Assembly: GCA_025454755.1 (NCBI GenBank)
Contig: JALONV010000021.1
Coordinates: 1-64,000 of the forward strand
DNA length: 64,000 nucleotides
Direction of reading: 5' to 3'
From: Bacteroidales bacterium
GTDB lineage: Bacteria; Bacteroidota; Bacteroidia; Bacteroidales; VadinHA17
Below are positions 45,691 to 53,248 of this stretch, piece by piece; the first letter of the stretch is position 1, and every line of letters begins with the position of its first letter. The translations under genes were made by a program, and so were the position numbers. The notes beneath the pieces were generated by a model. That model saw only the letters and a program-made list of their open reading frames with translations, was not told the DNA's origin and made no database searches.

Positions 45691-45992
45691 TTTTTTATGC
45701 CGGCTGGTTGAAGAATATTGTATTTTACTCCTTTACGCGGTTCGGCCATCATTTCCTGGACCACATCACGCCATATCAGATAATGAGGCGTACTTTTATG
45801 CGCTGCTGCAGATTCATCTGACTCATAAGCTTCATAGATCATGAAACGGCAGGGATCATCAGCCTGCTGAACGAAATCGAAGCGAAGGTTACCCTTTTCC
45901 TTTATCGATTCAAGGTGATTGGCTGTTGAGGCCTCAATGAAATCCTGGACTGATCCGGGCTTTACGTGAACATGAACACAGGTGACTATCAT
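45687..45992 (-). CDS. ABM-domain putative quinol monooxygenase (YgiN/LsrG-like)
   Basis: 101 residues of the antibiotic-biosynthesis-monooxygenase fold: VHVHVKPGSVQDFIEASTANHLES, then RFDFVQQADDPCRFMIYEAYESDESAAAHKSTPHYLIW. Family members oxidise quinols or isomerise small sugars and phosphates; they work without cofactors. As first gene of the operon with Fe-ADH and Mut7-C, it may act on the same small carbonyl compound as the dehydrogenase (inference). Confidence 0.85.
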   Translation of the reverse strand: MIVTCVHVHVKPGSVQDFIEASTANHLESIKEKGNLRFDFVQQADDPCRFMIYEAYESDESAAAHKSTPHYLIWRDVVQEMMAEPRKGVKYNILQPAGIKK

Positions 45993-46051
45993 GGCTTGTG
46001 CTTTTTTAGTAAAGTTATATTATCGAGGCATAAGTCCAATACTTAAATAAA

Positions 46052-46088
46052 AATCGTGCGATCATGCAATCGTGCAATCATGCAATCA
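46052..46088. repeat. ATCGTGCA octamer repeat, left of the four-helix-bundle gene
   Basis: Units atcgtgcg, atcatgca, atcgtgca, atcatgca and atcataa run upstream of the gene at 46132. The long array downstream carries the complementary units. Confidence 0.7.
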
Positions 46089-46131
46089 TAAAAATGATTA
46101 ATTTTAGTTAAAATTAATAAATCGTGCTAAA

Positions 46132-46488
46132 ATGGGAACTATTAACAATTTCGAGGATCTTGATTTATGGAAAATGGCCAGAGAAATGGTCAACCTTATT
46201 TACTCTGATTTTGCGAAATGTAAAGACTTTACCTTCAGAAATCAGATTACGGGAGCTGGAATCTCAATAATGAATAATATTTCTGAAGGCTTTTGCCGAA
46301 GAAGTGACGCTGAATTCCGTCATTTCCTCAATATCTCCAAGGGATCAGCAGGTGAAGTGAAAAATATGTATTATATCGGCGAAGACCAGAATTATATAAG
46401 TCCTGAGAGCGCTGCTGAGAGAAGAACCAAATGTCAAAAACTCTTAAATAGCCTCGGAGGCTTCATGAAATACCTGAAACCCTTATAA
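46132..46488 (+). CDS. Four-helix-bundle protein (23S rRNA intervening-sequence type)
   Basis: 118 residues of the S23/IVS four-helix-bundle family. The N-terminal motif NFEDLDLWKMAREMVN corresponds to the conserved F..L..W..A, and IMNNISEGFCRRSDAEFRHFLNISKGSAGE matches the N.aEG..r......f.....GS..E signature. Such proteins are encoded in rRNA intervening sequences and elsewhere; their function is unproven. The gene sits between two octamer repeat tracts of opposite orientation. Confidence 0.88.
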   Translation: MGTINNFEDLDLWKMAREMVNLIYSDFAKCKDFTFRNQITGAGISIMNNISEGFCRRSDAEFRHFLNISKGSAGEVKNMYYIGEDQNYISPESAAERRTKCQKLLNSLGGFMKYLKPL

Positions 46489-46626
46489 TCCATCGATTGC
46501 ACGATTGCACGATTGCATGATCGCACGATTGCACGATTGCACGATTGCATGATCGCACGATTGCACGATTGCATGATCGCACGATTGCACGATTGCATGA
46601 TCGCACGATTGCACGATTGCACGATT
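46484..46626. repeat. Octamer tandem repeat (gcacgatt/gcatgatc) array
   Basis: About 18 units of eight bases, mostly gcacgatt with gcatgatc at regular places, give a higher-order period of 24 bases over most of the tract. It directly follows the four-helix-bundle gene. A spurious open frame on the minus strand (46434-46622) with repeating QSCNRAIM is produced by it. There are no spacers, so it is not a CRISPR. Confidence 0.9.
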
Positions 46627-46759
46627 TAAGAAAGACTTCATCTTATCTTCATTTTAAATCCGTAATTTTGTGTTATTAGATCTTAAAAAGCTTTCAAACA
46701 GATTGAAAATGAATTATTTCACAAATGTACAAGAAAGAAACAGGAAGGAGAGGGAAATC

Positions 46760-47138
46760 ATGAAAAACTTCATTAAAACAGCTTCATTTATGATTTATGG
46801 TTTTGCTGGCATTTTTGGGTATGACCTGTTTTTCACAGACTGTTACAACTACTTCAGATACTACTCAAATTGTACAAAAACAGAATCAATCAGAGGAAGG
46901 TAATCAGAACCAGGTTCAGAATAAGGTTCAAAATCAAAACAGGAATCAGGGTTCAGCTAAAGGCCAGGGCAATAGTCAGAATTCAGGGGGTGCCAATGCT
47001 GTAAAAAAAGTTAACAGCGCAAAACCTGACTGGAGCAAGGCAAAGGGTGCAAGACCAAATATCGTAAGGCCTTCAGGTTCCGGGGTACCTAAAGGTGCTG
47101 GCAAACCTGGTGGAGCAGGACGCGTCGGTGGCAGGTAA
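46760..47138 (+). pseudogene. Exported Q/N-rich low-complexity protein with a frameshift in the signal peptide
   Basis: A strong Shine-Dalgarno (ggaaggagaggg) precedes the ATG at 46760, which starts a signal peptide MKNFIKTASFMI. The frame then shifts. The continuing signal MVLLAFLGMTCFSQ and the mature chain (about 100 residues) lie in the next frame, from an ATG at 46797. Deleting one T at about 46,790-46,796 restores one continuous signal peptide. The mature protein has QNQ-rich segments, then an SAKPDWSKAKGARP part and a Gly/Lys/Arg-rich end. It could be expressed weakly from 46797, which lacks its own ribosome site. It is the first gene of the operon. Confidence 0.65.
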
Positions 47139-47158
47139 TCAGTAATAATTTTTTTACC

Positions 47159-48130
47159 ATGGTCCGTTACGGAGGAAAGATATTATTCACTTTGTACATG
47201 GGACTATTTATGTCCCTGTCACAGAAAGCACTGCCACAGGCAGATGTACTTTCTTCAGCCCCTGGGGATACCCTGTCAGAATCCGCAAAAAAGGATAATC
47301 ATTCATTATATTCTGCCGCTGGCTATGGCAGCAATATGATCTACCTGGGATCAACAATCTCACAGGATAATCCTTATGGTTTTGCTGCACTCTCCTATAG
47401 TTATAAAAATTCACTTTATCTGACAATATCTGCCATGCATCTGGCAAATTATACTCCTTACGTTGCATTTTATACCGGAAGCCTTGGGTACAACCATACC
47501 TTCAATTCATGGTTCGATATTTCTTTCAGCGCATCAAGATATCAGGTCTCCCCCCAGCTCAGGGAGGTACTCTTCAACAACTTCTATTACGGAGACCTTA
47601 CCCTTGGAGTCGACTGGAAAATACTCTACACAAAGCTCTCTGCCGGATTGCTTTATACAACAGAAAGCAGCACGTACTACCAGGTAAAGAATTCACGGTA
47701 CTTTGCAACACCTTCATTTTTCAAAAAGAAAGCATGGATCTCTTTTGATCCTTATGTGAATATCCTCTTCGGAACACTCTCTACTATTGAATCCAATACA
47801 GACACGATAGTTACAGTAACCTATCCTTTCTATAAGAGCGGCAGCGGAACCGGTGCAGGTTCCGGAAACGGAAACGGTCCCGGTTCGGGATCCGGCACAA
47901 GTACAACACCCACTTCTCCGGTAACCACAACACAAACAGTAACAACTTCAGTGCTATCAAAGAAATTCAGCATTATGGAGATTGATATGGGAATCCCGGT
48001 GGCATTCAATACAGGGAAATTGATCATAGAGGCTGAACCGGGATATATAATTCCTATGTTTGACGAGACATATTTCCCAGGAACAAAAGGATTCGTATTC
48101 ATGCTTAACTGCTATATCAAGATCTTTTAA
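47159..48130 (+). CDS. Outer-membrane beta-barrel-like protein with a glycine/serine linker
   Basis: 323 residues with a leader (MVRYGGKILFTLYMGLFMSLSQKALPQ). The rest is strands with alternating aromatic residues (SLYSAAGYGSNMIYLGSTIS; FYYGDLTLGVDWKIL; and an end in FVFMLNCYIKIF). Between about residues 228 and 263 a low-complexity GSGTGAGSGNGNGPGSGSG segment followed by TTPTS forms a long loop. It may be a barrel exposing this loop. It is 21 bases after the Q/N-rich gene and 9 before the response regulator, so part of the operon. Confidence 0.7.
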   Translation: MVRYGGKILFTLYMGLFMSLSQKALPQADVLSSAPGDTLSESAKKDNHSLYSAAGYGSNMIYLGSTISQDNPYGFAALSYSYKNSLYLTISAMHLANYTPYVAFYTGSLGYNHTFNSWFDISFSASRYQVSPQLREVLFNNFYYGDLTLGVDWKILYTKLSAGLLYTTESSTYYQVKNSRYFATPSFFKKKAWISFDPYVNILFGTLSTIESNTDTIVTVTYPFYKSGSGTGAGSGNGNGPGSGSGTSTTPTSPVTTTQTVTTSVLSKKFSIMEIDMGIPVAFNTGKLIIEAEPGYIIPMFDETYFPGTKGFVFMLNCYIKIF

Positions 48131-48139
48131 TTAAAGCAA

Positions 48140-48826
48140 ATGAATGTACTTATAGTAGAGGACGAGAGGAGTCTCGCAAGAGAAATTGCAGATTTTCTTA
48201 AATCGGAGAATTTCCTTTGCGACATAGCAAATACCGGGACAGAGGCATCGGAAAAAATAGCCATTAACCTTTACGACTTTGTGCTTCTCGATCTCGGTCT
48301 GCCTGATTACAACGGCATTGATCTTCTTAAGGAAGCAAAAAAAATAAACAGCGAAGCATCCTTCATTATAATTACTGCACGAGGAGCAGTTGAAGATAAA
48401 GTCAAAGGCCTTGACCTGGGGGCTGATGACTACTTGCCTAAACCTTTTGCCCTCATAGAATTGCTTTCACGCATTAATGCCGTGGCAAGAAGAAAATTCA
48501 ATGTTACGAACCCTGATGTCATCCTTGGAGATTTCACAATGCAGGTTCATGCACGAAAGCTTATCTGCAAAGAAACAGAAGTTGATCTTACAAAAAAAGA
48601 ATACGACCTCCTTCAGTATCTGGTACTGAATTCCAACAAAGTTCTGACCCGCCAACAGCTTTATGAGCATATCTGGGGAAATATACTGGATGATCAGTAC
48701 GACAGCAATTTCATCGATGTTCATATTAAAAATCTCCGGAAAAAACTTAATTTGCATGCTCCCTCACCATGGCTTGAAACAGTAAGAGGAGTTGGTTACA
48801 GGGTAAGTACAGGACATAAGGAATGA
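48140..48826 (+). CDS. OmpR-family response regulator
   Basis: 228 residues: a receiver domain with acidic pocket ED (7-8), phospho-acceptor Asp51 in LLDLGLPDYNG and Lys near 101 (LPKPF), then a winged-helix DNA-binding domain (residues 125-225) with LTKKEYDLLQYLVLNSNKVLTRQQLYEHIW and a C-terminal VRGVGYRVS. Its stop overlaps the kinase start (ATGA). It probably controls this same operon in response to the envelope, an inference from context. Confidence 0.93.
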   Translation: MNVLIVEDERSLAREIADFLKSENFLCDIANTGTEASEKIAINLYDFVLLDLGLPDYNGIDLLKEAKKINSEASFIIITARGAVEDKVKGLDLGADDYLPKPFALIELLSRINAVARRKFNVTNPDVILGDFTMQVHARKLICKETEVDLTKKEYDLLQYLVLNSNKVLTRQQLYEHIWGNILDDQYDSNFIDVHIKNLRKKLNLHAPSPWLETVRGVGYRVSTGHKE

Positions 48827-50154
48827 CCGGATATCCAATGTTGAAATTAAAATTCAAACTTTCATTATTTAACCTTCTGTCAAAGATCGTATTCACAGGA
48901 ATGTTCCTTTTATTAATGCCATATATTATAGAAAGGATCAACCTGAAATATGTAGACAACGACCTGGTTCAGAAGAGAGAGCAGGTGCTTTCCCTTATTT
49001 CTGATATCGGCATTGAACCTTTTATCACATCAGACTCCTCCTTTGGAAGTTTTAATATACTTAAGGAGGAATTTATCAGCATTGAAAGAATAAGTCTGGA
49101 AGAAGACTTGAATTTTATTGAAGAGAGTTCAAGACTTATTGATGATGAAGAAATAGAATACAGAGTTCTCAATTATTCATTTAAAATTGACGACCAGCCA
49201 TACCTGCTTGAGGTAGGCAAGAGCCTTGAAAGTATTTCAGCTACCGGGAAGAATATCAGGAGTGTAATGCTCGTCTTTCTTGCCTTCATTATCATAATTA
49301 CCTTTGTTACTGACACTCAGTATACAAGAATATTACTGACACCTCTTGAGAGGATAAAGGATAAACTTAAAATGATATCCGATCCGTCTCTTTTTGATAA
49401 TGCCCCTGTTAAGACCAATACTTCTGATTTCCATAAGCTTGATTGCGCACTTTGTGAAGTGATGGAGAACCTTGGCACTCTGTTTCAGAAAGAAAAGGAG
49501 ATCACTGTCAATATTTCACATGAGCTGATGACTCCCATTTCGGTCTTAAGGAGCAAGCTGGAAAACCTTCTTTTAAAAGAAGACCTCAATTATGACACTT
49601 CAGCTAAATTAGAAGACTCATTGAAAACACTTCACCGGCTTCAGAGTCTTGTCAATTCACTTCTGATGATTGCGCGGATTGAGAGCAATCAGTATCTCCG
49701 TGAAGATTCATTCCAGCTAAGAGAGCTGCTAAAGGATATTATACTCGAGCTCGATCCTATTGCTGAGGATGCTGATATAATGATCAGGAATGATCTGAAG
49801 GATGACATTCTGATGAAGGAAGCTAACCGGTCTCTGGTATTTTCAATGTTCTATAATGTAGCCAACAATGCCCTCAAAAACACACCAACGGGAGGGAATG
49901 TTCTGATAAGCACTTCACTGAATCAGGAAAAGTTCATAGTAGCTATTTCTGATACCGGTAGGGGATTGACAGAAGTCCAGAAAGAAACACTGTTCTCCAG
50001 GTTTAAGACCAGGGATAAAAACAGCGGTGAGGGAACAGGTATAGGTCTCGCAATTGCAAAAACCATAGCCGATTTTCATAAAATAAAAATATCTGTTGCA
50101 TCTGAACTTGAAAAAGGAACAACTTTTTCTTTCACTTTTTCTGGAAATTCATAA
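48823..50154 (+). CDS. Sensor histidine kinase
   Basis: 443 residues: N-terminal membrane helix (about 20-35), periplasmic region of about 110 residues with acidic segments, second helix (about 148-165), linker, HisKA with phospho-acceptor His233 in NISHELMTPISVL, and HATPase_c with NNALKNTPTGGNV, DTGRGL and GEGTGIGLAIAK. It pairs with the preceding response regulator. A second in-frame ATG at 48838 is also possible. The sensed signal is unknown. Confidence 0.93.
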   Translation: MTGYPMLKLKFKLSLFNLLSKIVFTGMFLLLMPYIIERINLKYVDNDLVQKREQVLSLISDIGIEPFITSDSSFGSFNILKEEFISIERISLEEDLNFIEESSRLIDDEEIEYRVLNYSFKIDDQPYLLEVGKSLESISATGKNIRSVMLVFLAFIIIITFVTDTQYTRILLTPLERIKDKLKMISDPSLFDNAPVKTNTSDFHKLDCALCEVMENLGTLFQKEKEITVNISHELMTPISVLRSKLENLLLKEDLNYDTSAKLEDSLKTLHRLQSLVNSLLMIARIESNQYLREDSFQLRELLKDIILELDPIAEDADIMIRNDLKDDILMKEANRSLVFSMFYNVANNALKNTPTGGNVLISTSLNQEKFIVAISDTGRGLTEVQKETLFSRFKTRDKNSGEGTGIGLAIAKTIADFHKIKISVASELEKGTTFSFTFSGNS

Positions 50155-50212
50155 TTCCTTCATTATTGACATCGTATCATTGCTTCATAATTATTAATTA
50201 AAATTTGAAGCG

Positions 50213-50581
50213 ATGAAAAGAACATTATTTACGATTGCCATTGCTCTTCTGGTAAGTGCAGGCGTCGCAGCCCAGAATTCAACACAGACTCAAAATCAGA
50301 CACAAACTCAAACACAGACCCGGGATCAGGTTCAGGATCAGGTAAAAATCCAGAACCAGACACAGGCGGGTGATCAGGCACAGATCAGAGACAGGACACA
50401 ATCCAGGCAGCAGCTTCAGGATGGTACATGCCTTCAGCCGCAGACACAAACAAGGACAAATGCTGCAAGGCAGGGCGGTTCAGGAGCAATGACCAGGACC
50501 AGGTTGCAAGATCCTGCAAATTGTCCCAATGCGACGATCCGGAATAATATCAGGACTTCGAACGGTAAAGGACGCAGGTAA
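50213..50581 (+). CDS. Exported Q/T-rich low-complexity protein
   Basis: 122 residues with a signal peptide ending in GVAAQ. The mature chain is glutamine/threonine-rich (repeated TQTQNQTQ and DQVQDQVK, IQNQTQAGDQAQIRD) and ends basic (RTSNGKGRR). The composition is like the first gene of the operon (exported, Q-rich, ending in a basic Gly/Arg tail) although the sequences are not alignable in detail. It is probably disordered or amyloid-prone. It lies 58 bases after the kinase gene. Confidence 0.8.
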   Translation: MKRTLFTIAIALLVSAGVAAQNSTQTQNQTQTQTQTRDQVQDQVKIQNQTQAGDQAQIRDRTQSRQQLQDGTCLQPQTQTRTNAARQGGSGAMTRTRLQDPANCPNATIRNNIRTSNGKGRR

Positions 50582-50658
50582 AAGCATATCTTCATCAGAT
50601 TTTCATTTTCGGGATCATAACTTGGTCCCGAAATTCTTGTTCAATTAAATATAAGATC

Positions 50659-51489
50659 ATGAAAAAAATAATATTCTCAATTTTAACGCTTGCACTGCTG
50701 GTCCTGTTGAACAGTTGCAATAAGTCTGCGGAAAAGAGCGGTATCGGAAATCTTGCAATAAAAGTCACTGATGCACCATTCCCTATCGATATGGTGGAAT
50801 CGGCCACTGTAACTATTACAAAAGTTGAGATCAGGAAAGCCGGCGATGGCATTTCTGACGGAAATCCATTCATAGTTCTTCTTGAAGACACTATAACATT
50901 CAACCTCATTGAACTGAGGAATGGTGTGGTCGACGAACTTCTCGCAATGGAGATCCCTGAGGGCAAATACAACCTTCTGAGACTCTATGTGGAAGAAGCA
51001 AGCCTCAAGATCAAAGATGGTGACACATATAAGGTAAAGGTCCCTAGCGGACAGCAGACGGGCATAAAGATCTTTGTAAGACCCGAATTTTATGTTGCCG
51101 GAGGACTGACCACGGAACTTCTTCTCGACTTCGATCTTTCACGTTCATTCCAGATGATTGGGAGCTTTAGTAATCCACACGGTATCAATGGTTTTCACTT
51201 TAAACCGGTTATCAGGGCGGTAAACAACTCTACTGCCGGAAGGATAACAGGCATGGTTACCGATACTTCACTGGTCAGGCTGGTCAACGCACAGGTATGG
51301 GTAAAACAGGATACAGTAATTGCAGAAACTTATACAGACACGCTTGGTCACTATGCATTCATAGGAATGCCGGCCGGAGAGTATTCAATTTTCGCTACGA
51401 AGGAGAATTATGATACTGTAAACTATTCAGGGATTAATGTAGTTGCAGGCAACAGGACAATTAAGGATTTTATGCTGACGCATAAATAA
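50659..51489 (+). CDS. DUF4382 lipoprotein with carboxypeptidase-regulatory-like domain
   Basis: 276 residues with lipobox LLNSC (Cys at about 20). Residues 30-175 match DUF4382 (LAIKVTDAPFPIDMVESATVTITKVEIRK, then YNLLRLYVEEASLKIKDG). Residues 190-275 form a CarboxypepD_reg-like sandwich (ITGMVTDTSLVRLVNAQVWVK, then YAFIGMPAGEYSIFATKENYDT). DUF4382 proteins are Bacteroidota surface lipoproteins, often found near stress-regulated genes. It is the last gene of the operon and is closed by a strong terminator. Confidence 0.88.
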   Translation: MKKIIFSILTLALLVLLNSCNKSAEKSGIGNLAIKVTDAPFPIDMVESATVTITKVEIRKAGDGISDGNPFIVLLEDTITFNLIELRNGVVDELLAMEIPEGKYNLLRLYVEEASLKIKDGDTYKVKVPSGQQTGIKIFVRPEFYVAGGLTTELLLDFDLSRSFQMIGSFSNPHGINGFHFKPVIRAVNNSTAGRITGMVTDTSLVRLVNAQVWVKQDTVIAETYTDTLGHYAFIGMPAGEYSIFATKENYDTVNYSGINVVAGNRTIKDFMLTHK

Positions 51490-51515
51490 TCAGGTTGGTT
51501 TTAATTTGTGAAAAG

Positions 51516-51540
51516 ACCCGGCATCCTGCCGGGTTTTTTT
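51516..51540 (+). terminator. Rho-independent terminator of the envelope/two-component operon
   Basis: A perfect eight-base stem (acccggca/tgccgggt) with loop tcc is followed by seven Ts, 27 bases after the DUF4382 stop. Confidence 0.92.
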
Positions 51541-51551
51541 ATGAAAAAAAA

Positions 51552-51582
51552 TTGACTTTGAATATAATACGGCGTACCTTTG
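51552..51582 (+). promoter_or_regulatory. Bacteroidota-type promoter for the following lipoprotein gene
   Basis: TTG (51552-51554), a 20-base spacer and TACCTTTG (51575-51582) match the consensus. The lipoprotein ATG at 51624 is 42 bases downstream of the -7 box. Confidence 0.65.
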
Positions 51583-51623
51583 CTTTGACATAGACCAGTA
51601 TCCACTAATCTAATTGATTGACT

Positions 51624-52677
51624 ATGAAAAAAATGTTGATCAACAAAATCTGGTTCATTTGCCTGCCTGTACTGTTAATTTCATGCGAGAAAAACGAATC
51701 AGACCTAAAGCCGGATGGAGGTTTTATTTCATTTTCCTCTAACGGCCAGACAATACTTTCAACTGCCATCAACAATGGCCATCAACAATGAAAAGCAGGA
51801 GATAAAATTTGAGGTTGAAACTGGAGTTGATGTTACAAAACTCGTTCCACAGTTCGAGGTTATGGAAGGGTATACAGTTTATCTGAACGGAGAAAAGCAG
51901 GTTTCCGGCATCTCAACAGTCGATTTTTCACAGACAGTTAAATATGTTCTGGAAGATCAGGAAAACAGTAAAGGAGAGTGGAGCGTCTGCGCAGTTCCTT
52001 TGAGCAAGAGAATTGTAATCGACGCATCACACGATGGAGGCGTATGGTGGGCCCCGCAATCAGTGTTAACCGGTTTTGATACCGCTAAATACCACCAGGG
52101 AAAGGTGTTTGCAGATCTCCTCAGGCAGAAAGGATTTAAAGTGGATGAGCTCGGCCGGGATTGCAAGCTGAAGGAGGAACATTTCTTCGGTTATTACATT
52201 GTCATAAGAGTCAATGGCTTCCAGACATATACACAGGATGAACTGGATGTTTATACTAAGCTTGTAAAAAGAGGTATGAACATGGTATTCTTCACAGATC
52301 ACAAGAAATACGATTACAGGGATGAGCTTGGAGATCTTCTGGGCTTGAATTTCGCCGGAGTTGCAAGGGGAAAAGTGACAAAGTTTGCTCCGCATACCAT
52401 AACTCAAAACCTGACAACACTCGATTATGGAGCAGGATCTGCACTTATGAATGCTGATCAGAATCCTGATATCGAAGTGCTGGGATGGCTTGGTGAAAAC
52501 GATTATGCTGACCTGAATATGAATGGAATTAAGGATGAAGCAGAACCTTCAGCACCTCCTGTGATGGGAATCTTGAATTACCCGAAAAGCAAGGTGTTTT
52601 TCATTGGCGATGCAAATGGCTTGCAGTTCATGCCTCAACCATTTATCGACAACTTACTGAAATGGCTGAAGGAGTAA
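51624..52677 (+). pseudogene. Lipoprotein with GATase1-like domain, frameshifted by a 13-base tandem duplication
   Basis: A lipoprotein leader (LPVLLISCEK) starts at 51624 and continues with an FISFSSNGQTILSTAINN segment. There a perfect 13-base tandem duplication (gccatcaacaatg at 51765-51777 and 51778-51790) shifts the frame. Removing one copy joins it directly to NEKQEIKFEVETGVDVTKLVP and the rest, read in the other frame to 52677. The N-terminal part is DUF5018/Ig-like. The C-terminal part has a class I glutamine-amidotransferase-like fold (IDASHDGGVWWAP, KVFFIGDANGLQF) with DLNMNGIKDEAEP resembling a calcium loop. Function unknown. Confidence 0.75.
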
Positions 52678-52781
52678 GATAAATTCGTGCTGACCTGACT
52701 AATCCCGGGGACAAAAAGTTGAAATAATCCAAAAACAAAAACCCTGTGTCAGCTATTCGGTTGACCAGGGTTATTATTTGC

Positions 52782-52845
52782 AGCGAGACGGGGGAATAGC
52801 TTGTCCCGATGATATCGGGGATCCCCGGACCTCATGATTATGAAT
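52782..52845 (-). pseudogene. Partial tRNA-Met copy (3' half) with a 22-base insertion
   Basis: Bases 52782-52797 and 52820-52845 are identical to the 3' half (anticodon loop to acceptor) of the complete tRNA-Met gene at 53891-53964. They are interrupted by a 22-base insert that contains a cccgat/atcggg palindrome, located in the T-loop. A terminator-like hairpin (accctg/cagggt) lies just downstream on the minus strand. The 5' half is gone. Confidence 0.8.
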
Positions 52846-52945
52846 TTTCACCGGATAAGTCATAGTCTGGTAGTATTCCTTGCATTATTAAAAGAGGTCA
52901 TTATTGGTGTCTAATGTTTCATCCTCTTTTATTACTTTTGCGATT

Positions 52946-53248
52946 ATGAAAGAAATGATAAAACCCATATTCAACAAACGCATTTTCTGGGATGTAAACT
53001 TTGAGCAGATCGACTACGATGCAAAAGCCAACTTTGTTATAGAGCGGGTTTTTGAACGTGGTGATGTTGAGGATATCCGTCAGTGCCGCAGGTATTATGG
53101 CGATGAAAAAGTGACTTCTGCCCTGTTACAGGCGAAGTACCTGCCGCTTCATACAATCCATTTTGCCAGTGCAATAATTGATAAGCCACTAAATGAATTC
53201 AGATGCTACATACTGAGGCAGTCGAATCCGGGACTTTTTCCTTACTGA
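52946..53248 (+). CDS. DUF6922 family protein, likely partner of AbiEii-type toxin
   Basis: 100 residues from the start at 52946. The phrases IFWDVNFEQIDYDAKANFVIERVFERGDVEDIRQCRRYYGDE are the DUF6922 signature of small Bacteroidota proteins that are commonly found next to AbiEii nucleotidyltransferases. The ORF start at 52904 adds unrelated residues. Its end overlaps the next gene by 46 bases. The role is expected to be antitoxin-like. Confidence 0.8.
   Translation: MKEMIKPIFNKRIFWDVNFEQIDYDAKANFVIERVFERGDVEDIRQCRRYYGDEKVTSALLQAKYLPLHTIHFASAIIDKPLNEFRCYILRQSNPGLFPY

Noticed and set aside
46434-46622. Open reading frame on the minus strand with repeating QSCNRAIM units
   Set aside because: It is generated by the octamer DNA repeat; the residues only reflect the repeat and no start signal supports it.
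46484-46626. CRISPR-like repeat array
   Set aside because: The units are contiguous octamers without spacers, and there are no cas genes.
46670-46903. 77-codon frame over the start of the Q/N-rich gene
   Set aside because: It is only the first frame of the frameshifted signal peptide; its downstream residues are not coding-like.
52930-52946. TACTTTTG box at 52933 as promoter for DUF6922
   Set aside because: It lies only 5 bases before the ATG, so it would need leaderless transcription; noted but not supported.
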